Positions 6,603 to 10,982 of a stretch of DNA of 10,982 bases are shown here, piece after piece. Source of the stretch: Microbacteriaceae bacterium (GTDB lineage Bacteria; Actinomycetota; Actinomycetes; Actinomycetales; Microbacteriaceae); the NCBI GenBank assembly GCA_947453285.1, contig CANGGA010000025.1, positions 1-10,982 on the forward strand, given 5' to 3'. The notes under the pieces were generated by a model. That model saw nothing but the letters and a program-made list of their open reading frames with translations, did not search any database and was not told where the DNA came from. How positions within the stretch are numbered: position 1 is the first letter of the stretch; each line of letters starts with the position of its first letter. The translations under genes and the position numbers were made by a program.

Positions 6603-8128
6603 CCGACACCAGCATCGCGAGCCTGATCTCGCACTTCGCACCGACCGACAAGACCTATGCGGTAATAAACCCGACCTCGGCCAAGCGCATCTATGACCTG
6701 CCGCAACTCAGCGCAGAGCAGGTTGCCCTCGAAGTCGATCGTGCGCGTGACGCGCAGGCCGACTGGGCGAGCATGGCCGTTTTCGAACGCGCAGACATCA
6801 TGCTGAAACTTCACGACCTCATGCTCGAAAACGAAACGAAGCTGCTCGACCTGCTTCAGCTCGAAACCGGCAAGGCTCGCTCGCACGCGGTTGAAGAATT
6901 TGCTGGCGCAGTTGGTTCGACTCGCTACTTTGCGAAAATCGCCGATAAGGCGCTCTCACTCAAGAAGGCAAAGACCGGTGTTCCGGTTTTGCTTCGCAGT
7001 TTTGTCGCACAGGTTCCGGTTGGTGTCGTTGGCGTAATCACTCCGTGGAACTATCCGTTGGCGCTCGCCATGATGGATGTAATTCCTGCACTCATGGCTG
7101 GCAACACTGTCGTTCATAAAACCGACAATCAGACTTCATTGGTTTCACTTTTCATTCGCGCACTCGCGATTGAGGTTGGCCTGCCAGACGATGCTTGGCG
7201 AATCGTCGCCGGCGATGGCGCAGAAGTTGGCAACGCAGTAACCGACAATGTCGATTACGTTGCGTTCACAGGCTCAACCGCAACCGGTCGCCTGGTTGCC
7301 CAGCGCGCTGCGGCAAGACTCATCGGCTGCTCGCTCGAGCTCGGTGGCAAGAATCCGGCAATTGTCTTGGCCTCGGCCAACATGAAGAAGGCAGCTGCAA
7401 TCGTCGCCTCGGGCGCGTTCGGCAACACCGGCCAGCTGTGCGTGGCCCTCTCGCGCGTCTATGTTCCAGAGAGCCTGAAGGCCGAGTTCGAACGCGAGCT
7501 CGTAGCCTTCGTTGAATCGCTCAAGGTCGGCAAGTCAAACGACTTCGAGTTCGACATGGGCTCACTTACCAGCGCAGCCCAGTTGGCTCGAGTCGAAAAG
7601 TTCGTCAAGGATGCCCGCGACAAAGGTGCGCGAGTGCTCACCGGCGGTCAGGCACTGCCCGAGATCGGCCCATACTTCTATCAACCGACCGTGATCACCG
7701 ACATCGGCGAAGACGTGCTCATGCGCTGCGACGAAGTCTTTGGCCCGGTAATCGGCGTCTATGGCTACGAAGACATCATCGAGGCAATCGATGCGGCTAA
7801 CGACAGCGAATATGGCCTGAACGCTTCGATCATCGGCAATCGCAAAGAGGCAGTTCGCCTCTCACACTTCATCGATGCCGGCAGCGTGAACATCAACGAG
7901 GGTTACCGAGCAACCTTTGCGTCGTTCGGCGCCCCAATGGGTGGTTTCAAGCAGAGCGGTCAGGGTCGTCGTGCTGGCATTGGCGGTTTGCTTCGCTACA
8001 CCGAGAGCCGCACTGTCGGCGTTGCCCGCAGCATTCTCGGTCTTGGTCTTCCGGTTCGCGCAGAAGGCTGGAAGCGCATGGCTCCACTTATGGATCTGCT
8101 CGCGAAGGTTCTTCGCCGCCTGCCATAA
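6599..8128 (+). CDS. succinate-semialdehyde dehydrogenase (GabD2-like aldehyde dehydrogenase)
   Basis: This 509-residue NAD(P)-dependent aldehyde dehydrogenase most resembles actinobacterial succinic-semialdehyde dehydrogenase (GabD2 type), which oxidises succinic semialdehyde to succinate in GABA or 2-oxoglutarate bypass metabolism. Catalytic residues are intact: nucleophile C281 (GNTGQLC), general base E247 (LELGGKNP), oxyanion N151 (PWN), cofactor-binding K174 and E379 (EVFGP), and the FTGSTATG loop at 223-230. The KTDNQT stretch and the extended C-terminus (about 40 residues after LRYTE, ending VLRRLP) fit GabD2 rather than classical GabD, but substrate is inferred. The GTG at 6599 overlaps the mrp stop as GTGA, with no visible Shine-Dalgarno sequence, so translation is probably coupled. 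It is the last gene of the operon and ends 14 bases from convergent tatB. Confidence 0.9.
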   Translation: MTDTSIASLISHFAPTDKTYAVINPTSAKRIYDLPQLSAEQVALEVDRARDAQADWASMAVFERADIMLKLHDLMLENETKLLDLLQLETGKARSHAVEEFAGAVGSTRYFAKIADKALSLKKAKTGVPVLLRSFVAQVPVGVVGVITPWNYPLALAMMDVIPALMAGNTVVHKTDNQTSLVSLFIRALAIEVGLPDDAWRIVAGDGAEVGNAVTDNVDYVAFTGSTATGRLVAQRAAARLIGCSLELGGKNPAIVLASANMKKAAAIVASGAFGNTGQLCVALSRVYVPESLKAEFERELVAFVESLKVGKSNDFEFDMGSLTSAAQLARVEKFVKDARDKGARVLTGGQALPEIGPYFYQPTVITDIGEDVLMRCDEVFGPVIGVYGYEDIIEAIDAANDSEYGLNASIIGNRKEAVRLSHFIDAGSVNINEGYRATFASFGAPMGGFKQSGQGRRAGIGGLLRYTESRTVGVARSILGLGLPVRAEGWKRMAPLMDLLAKVLRRLP

Positions 8129-8142
8129 CCGCTCGGTTCGGC

Positions 8143-8496
8143 TTAGGTTGCCTCTGAGTCGAAAGGCGCACTCTCGCCGGCAGTCAACTTGGCAGTCTTG
8201 CCGGGTTTCGCGGTGTTCAACTTTTGAGCCGAATTCAAACCGGTCTCTTCTTGCAATGCCTCACGGATGATTCGACGCGGGTCATATTGACGAGGGTCAA
8301 GTTTCTTCCAGTCGAGTTCTTCAAATTCTTCGCCCATCTCTTCAGAGAGTTGGGTCTTCGCGCCTTCGGCCATTTTCTTTGCGCTCTTCACAAACTGGGC
8401 GAGCTTTGCCGCATACTGCGGAAGGCGATCTGGGCCAATGACAAAAGCAGCAATCAACCCAAGGATGATTAGCTTCTCGCCGCTTAGTCCGAACAC
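8143..8496 (-). CDS. tatB: Sec-independent (twin-arginine) translocase subunit TatB
   Basis: This 117-residue TatA/B-fold protein of the Tat pathway exports folded proteins, with TatB forming the signal-peptide receptor with TatC. Residues 1-20 are the short N-in membrane helix (MFGLSGEKLIILGLIAAFVI), followed by the G21-P22 hinge and an amphipathic helix (about 24-50, PQYAAKLAQFVKSAKKM). The conserved actinobacterial TatB segment LDPRQYDPRRIIREAL is at 66-81, and the tail is flexible. This segment and the position next to the mrp operon favour TatB over TatA. The start is GTG at 8496-8494. I see no Shine-Dalgarno sequence, but TAACCT lies six bases upstream, which suggests a leaderless transcript. 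Neither tatA nor tatC is in the window. Confidence 0.93.
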   Translation of the reverse strand: MFGLSGEKLIILGLIAAFVIGPDRLPQYAAKLAQFVKSAKKMAEGAKTQLSEEMGEEFEELDWKKLDPRQYDPRRIIREALQEETGLNSAQKLNTAKPGKTAKLTAGESAPFDSEAT

Positions 8497-8502
8497 CCGT
8501 CT

Positions 8503-8508
8503 AGGTTA
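8503..8508 (-). promoter_or_regulatory. -10 element TAACCT of tatB, leaderless geometry
   Basis: On the minus strand TAACCT fits the actinobacterial TANNNT -10 consensus. Six bases (AGACGG) separate it from the GTG start of tatB, so the predicted transcription start coincides with the start codon. No clear -35 is seen 17 bases further upstream. The absence of a ribosome-binding site fits a leaderless mRNA. Confidence 0.42.
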
Positions 8509-8543
8509 CCCGCTGAATGCGGGGCATTTCGAGCGCTCGGCGA

Positions 8544-8549
8544 TATCAT
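8544..8549 (+). promoter_or_regulatory. -10 element TATCAT of the O-methyltransferase gene
   Basis: TATCAT matches TATAAT at five of six positions and lies 16 bases before the ATG at 8566. The predicted leader is about 10 bases long and contains the ribosome-binding site GAAGGAG (8554-8560), 5 bases from the ATG. No convincing -35 is present. It shares the 69-base divergent region with the tatB promoter. Confidence 0.45.
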
Positions 8550-8565
8550 TGCCGAAGGAGTCATC

Positions 8566-9195
8566 ATGGCAGACAAGATAAGCAGTTGGAAGTTCACAGA
8601 AGACTTCGCCAAAGAGAGCGAAGTCATTCAGCGTGCGCGCATCCGTGCAGAAGAAATGGGCATCGAATGCGTAACCGCTTCGGTTGGCACCCACCTCGCG
8701 TTCTTGGCGTCGACCCTTCGGGCCAAGGCAATCGTTGAGGTTGGCACCGGCACCGGAGTTTCTGCTCTTCACCTGCTGCTCGGTTCACCGGCCGCAGTTC
8801 TCGCAACCATCGATAGCGAGCAAGAGCACCAAGGCGCGGCGAAACTCGCGTTCACCGAAGCCGGCATTGCAAGCAACCGCACTCGCGTGATTGTCGGCAA
8901 GGCAGTCGACGTAATGTCGAACATGGCAGATGCCGCATATGACCTAGTTTTCTTAGACGCCGACCGCGAAACTCTCGAAGAGCAGTTGCACGAGGCTTCT
9001 CGCCTGCTTCGACCTGGCGGAGTTGTCGCAATCGCCCACGCACTCTGGCGTGATCGAGTGCCAGACCCGGCCATGCGCGATGAGGCGACCTCGATTTATC
9101 GCGATGTGCTTCGCTTCTTTGAAAATAACGACAACTTCATCACATCGCTGCTCGCCTCTGGCGATGGCCTGCTGCTGGCAAGCAAGCGCGCCTAA
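8566..9195 (+). CDS. class I SAM-dependent O-methyltransferase (COMT-like)
   Basis: This 209-residue protein has the class I methyltransferase fold of the small cation-dependent O-methyltransferase family (family 3). SAM motif I is VEVGTGTGVS (57-66), the ribose-binding acidic position is D83, and the FLDAD motif (129-133) and the LLRPGG turn (147-152) are present. In most relatives the next strand ends in a DN pair (DNVLW) that completes the metal site. Here the aligned residues are A157-H158 (AHALWRDRV), so either metal binding differs or the enzyme is divergent. The substrate is unknown. The start ATG has GAAGGAG at 5 bases. The closest remembered analogue by position is Rv1220c of M. tuberculosis, next to sigE, but no sigE is found here. 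A strong terminator follows. Confidence 0.9.
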   Translation: MADKISSWKFTEDFAKESEVIQRARIRAEEMGIECVTASVGTHLAFLASTLRAKAIVEVGTGTGVSALHLLLGSPAAVLATIDSEQEHQGAAKLAFTEAGIASNRTRVIVGKAVDVMSNMADAAYDLVFLDADRETLEEQLHEASRLLRPGGVVAIAHALWRDRVPDPAMRDEATSIYRDVLRFFENNDNFITSLLASGDGLLLASKRA

Positions 9196-9206
9196 GACGT
9201 TAAAGA

Positions 9207-9236
9207 AAAAACCCGACCATTGCTGGTCGGGTTTTT
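9207..9236. terminator. bidirectional rho-independent terminator
   Basis: A perfect stem of 13 pairs joins AAAAACCCGACCA (9207-9219) and TGGTCGGGTTTTT (9224-9236), closed by a TTGC loop. The GC-rich 8-bp core is flanked by A5 and T5, so it can end the plus-strand methyltransferase mRNA (12 bases past its stop) and the minus-strand DUF3117 mRNA (9 bases past its stop). Confidence 0.93.
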
Positions 9237-9245
9237 CGCTAAGAA

Positions 9246-9422
9246 TTACTTCTTTTTGACGACTGTGGTTAGAACCGTGTGTAGCTCTTTGGCTTCGTCT
9301 TCGTTTACTGAAACTACGAGACGACCGCCGCCCTCTAGTGGAACTCGAAGAATGATCAAACCGCGTGGTTCGCGCTCTGCTTCCATTGGTCCGTCACCGG
9401 TGCGTGGCTTCATTGCTGCCAT
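9246..9422 (-). CDS. DUF3117 small protein
   Basis: This 58-residue protein begins MAAMKPRTGDGPMEAE and contains RVPLEGGGRLVVSV (26-39), the unmistakable pattern of DUF3117, a small actinobacterial family of unknown function. The rest is a charged helix (EDEAKELHTVL) and a Lys tail. It is predicted to be cytoplasmic, with no membrane segment or Cys. The start ATG is preceded by AAGGAG at 8 bases, an almost ideal ribosome-binding site, and a -10 element lies further upstream. It stands alone between two terminators, so it is likely a monocistronic, well-translated gene. In mycobacteria a homologue is found in the same neighbourhood near glgA/tagA (from memory). Confidence 0.93.
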   Translation of the reverse strand: MAAMKPRTGDGPMEAEREPRGLIILRVPLEGGGRLVVSVNEDEAKELHTVLTTVVKKK

Positions 9423-9464
9423 TTATAAGACTCCTTGTATTGCTGGCTTCTTCGCCGAACTTCA

Positions 9465-9470
9465 ATTATC
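9465..9470 (-). promoter_or_regulatory. -10 element GATAAT of the DUF3117 gene
   Basis: GATAAT on the minus strand matches TATAAT at five of six positions and lies 42 bases before the ATG. The 17-base upstream position is T-rich but has no clear TTGACA. The predicted leader is about 36 bases and contains the AAGGAG site. Confidence 0.45.
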
Positions 9471-9487
9471 CCACACCAAACCGACAT

Positions 9488-9517
9488 AAAAAAGCACGGA
9501 TGCCCGCCCGCAAGGGC
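9488..9517 (-). terminator. weak terminator after the mannosyltransferase gene
   Basis: In the minus-strand transcript a GCCC-UUGC-GGGC hairpin (9517-9506) is followed by a short GCA-UCCG-UGC hairpin (9503-9494) and six U (9493-9488), starting about 25 bases past the mannosyltransferase stop. The stems are short, so efficiency is doubtful. It would separate that gene from DUF3117, which has its own promoter. Confidence 0.4.
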
Positions 9518-9542
9518 TTTAGGGCCGAGATTTACCTAGTTG

Positions 9543-10739
9543 TTATGGAGGCGTGTAGTCGGGAGCCGTGTATTTCCAGCAGACCAGAAGCCAGACGACC
9601 TGGCTCAAAATGCTCAGGGCCAGCAGGGCGATCTTGGCAACGCGAGGCTGGCGGTCGGTGGCCACGGCCACGGCCGCAAGCAGCGGAAAAGCCCCGAACA
9701 AGATTCTTGGGGTGCTGCTCTGCGGAAAGAAAACCGCCAGCAGATAGACGATGTATGCGATCGACCAGAATCGCAGTTCGACCCCGAGACCCTTCACCGA
9801 GGCGGTGTTGATTGCCCAACCAGCGAAGGCGATGAGCCCAAACACCACGATTTGCCCGAAGCCATCGCCCAGGTGAAAGGCGCCAGACACGAACCATCCG
9901 GTGAATGGTTGCAAGTCGGTGTTGCCGGTGTAACCTGCTCGCCAGGCGACCTCGGTCTTGAGATATGCGTCGAACCGACCGGTAGCCAATGCCGCCACGA
10001 TCAACCAAACGAATCCGAGAAACCCGCTGAGCACAGTGAGCGATGCCAGACGCACGCGCTCTAGCTGCACAAACTCCTCGCCGTGCCTGCGCTCGCGCAC
10101 GAGACGATAAACAAAGAGCAGCGCGAACATGAGTGCGAATGCGAGCAAACCAGGTCGGGTTACCGAGAGCACAGAGAGCGAGATAGCCAGCAACACATCG
10201 CGACGTCGCATGAAGAAATAGAGCGAGGCAGCAATCAACAACAACCAGAGCGACTCGGCATAACCAACCTGCAAGATTGGCGATGCCATCGAAAACGAAA
10301 TCAGTGTGATTGCCCAGCGCGATTGCGATTCGCTTAGGCGAAGCAACAGCAACTTGTATGCAACCAAGATGAACGCAAACGCAAAGATGGTCGCAACAAT
10401 CGGTGCCAGAATTTTCCACTCAACACCGGTCAAGAAATTCAACCCGCGAACCAAATATGGAAACACCGGCATGAACGCCCAGTTGTTTTGCTGAACCGTG
10501 CCGTCGGGGTTGGTTGGCAACACACTCGCATAACCGTCGGTGAAGATGCGGTGATACCACTCGACATCCCAGATATTAAGAAAGTCAAAGTAAGACGGCC
10601 GAGCTTTCGTCCAGTAGTTGTCTTCTTGAATTTGCGCGAAACCGAGTAATAAGAAAAAAGTTGTAATTCGCGAAGCGAGAAAAATCGAAACAATCGGCAG
10701 CCACCACTTGCTGCGCCAAAGTTCTTGAACGCGTTGCAT
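9543..10739 (-). CDS. PIG-V-like GT-C mannosyltransferase, multi-pass membrane protein
   Basis: This 398-residue polytopic membrane protein has roughly nine to ten hydrophobic helices, the first at about 12-33. It carries the hallmarks of the PIG-V family of GT-C glycosyltransferases, which use polyprenyl-phosphate-linked sugars on the outer membrane face. The first loop has the acidic catalytic motif WDVEWY (57-62, D58). FMPVFPYL is at 89-96, GYAESLW at 149-155, VTRPGLLAF at 193-201, and a C-terminal STPRILFGAFPLL at 352-364. Acceptor and sugar are unknown; mannosylation of a lipid or protein is the family expectation. The ATG at 10739 lies six bases after the dapE stop with no clear Shine-Dalgarno sequence, so expression is probably coupled to dapE. 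Another frame inside it (9532-10419) lacks membrane character and is a shadow. Confidence 0.85.
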   Translation of the reverse strand: MQRVQELWRSKWWLPIVSIFLASRITTFFLLLGFAQIQEDNYWTKARPSYFDFLNIWDVEWYHRIFTDGYASVLPTNPDGTVQQNNWAFMPVFPYLVRGLNFLTGVEWKILAPIVATIFAFAFILVAYKLLLLRLSESQSRWAITLISFSMASPILQVGYAESLWLLLIAASLYFFMRRRDVLLAISLSVLSVTRPGLLAFALMFALLFVYRLVRERRHGEEFVQLERVRLASLTVLSGFLGFVWLIVAALATGRFDAYLKTEVAWRAGYTGNTDLQPFTGWFVSGAFHLGDGFGQIVVFGLIAFAGWAINTASVKGLGVELRFWSIAYIVYLLAVFFPQSSTPRILFGAFPLLAAVAVATDRQPRVAKIALLALSILSQVVWLLVCWKYTAPDYTPP

Positions 10740-10745
10740 CAGCGA

Positions 10746-10982
10746 CTATGCGGTCAACCAGGTGCGAAGCGCCGCCTCGCAGGCATAGATCTGGCCGACA
10801 GGAACATTCTCGTCGTCGGCGTGCGCCTTGTTCGGGTCGCCAGGGCCGAAGTTCACAGCGGGAATGCCGAGGGCACTAAAGCGGGCAACGTCTGTCCAGC
10901 CATATTTCGGCTGAGGAACACTGCCAACTGCTGCCACGAAGGCCGCGGCCTCTGGCAGGTCGAGCCCAGGTCGAGCACCCTC
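10746..10982 (-). CDS. dapE: succinyl-diaminopimelate desuccinylase, C-terminal part (partial at right edge)
   Basis: These are the last 78 residues of an M20-family metallopeptidase. The sequence KYGWTDVARFSALGIPAVNFGPGDPNKAHADDENV is diagnostic of DapE, which hydrolyses N-succinyl-LL-2,6-diaminopimelate to LL-diaminopimelate and succinate for lysine and peptidoglycan synthesis. The His of AHADDE is the zinc ligand of the catalytic domain, and GPGDP precedes it as in the family. The frame is open to the window edge, so the start and the N-terminal metal ligands are outside. The stop TAG (10748-10746) is six bases before the mannosyltransferase ATG, indicating one transcript. Confidence 0.94.
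   Translation of the reverse strand, partial: EGARPGLDLPEAAAFVAAVGSVPQPKYGWTDVARFSALGIPAVNFGPGDPNKAHADDENVPVGQIYACEAALRTWLTA

Noticed and set aside
9532..10419. 295-residue minus-strand open frame overlapping the mannosyltransferase
   Set aside because: It is rich in Arg, His and Cys with no membrane pattern, while the other frame has clear PIG-V motifs and hydrophobic helices.

Overview
The window looks like a compact, moderate-GC actinobacterial chromosome. Protein families and gene order fit Microbacteriaceae, and the short intergenic gaps and only moderately high GC suggest a streamlined aquatic member (Luna/Rhodoluna/Aquiluna type). That taxonomic call is an inference from content, not from a marker gene. 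Every part of the window is close to a gene: no gene-free stretch exceeds about 120 bases. I saw no tRNA, rRNA, CRISPR array, insertion sequence or phage gene.

Layout. (1) 2-457 (+) is the C-terminus of a DEAD-box RNA helicase with an RGG/Ser-rich tail. It meets tail-to-tail with a small Cys-containing lipoprotein (458-736, -), and a PHP-family phosphoesterase follows (805-1695, -). (2) An aminopeptidase P (1768-3171, +) runs divergently from the PHP gene. It overlaps the end of a two-TM 'general stress protein 17M-like' membrane protein (3161-3685, -). (3) A tightly overlapping plus-strand operon covers 3717-8128: a soluble PRC-barrel/MgtE_N/CBS protein, a DUF1003 membrane protein, an Mrp-type P-loop ATPase and a GabD2-like succinate-semialdehyde dehydrogenase. 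All four start with GTG and their ends overlap by 8, 1 and 4 bases. (4) tatB (8143-8496, -) is convergent with that operon and divergent from a SAM-dependent O-methyltransferase (8566-9195, +), which ends in a strong bidirectional terminator. (5) A minus-strand block read from the right edge holds the dapE C-terminus, a PIG-V-like GT-C mannosyltransferase and a DUF3117 small protein that has its own promoter.

The order MgtE/CBS - DUF1003 - mrp - tatB - O-methyltransferase - DUF3117 - dapE resembles the actinobacterial neighbourhood known from Mycobacterium (around Rv1232c to Rv1202, from memory). Here the usual sigE / anti-sigma / HtrA genes between tatB and the methyltransferase are missing. 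The window is therefore mostly a conserved housekeeping region. Protein export (TatB), Fe-S or metal handling (Mrp), a possible Mg/nucleotide-sensing module (MgtE_N/CBS with DUF1003), peptide turnover and lysine/peptidoglycan precursor synthesis sit together.

The least conventional features are three. The first is a predicted lipoprotein promoter whose spacer contains eight consecutive G. The second is an 8-bp perfect inverted repeat spanning the two divergent starts at 3685/3717. The third is the membrane-less MgtE-like sensor coupled to DUF1003. Seven of the twelve start codons visible in the window are GTG or TTG.
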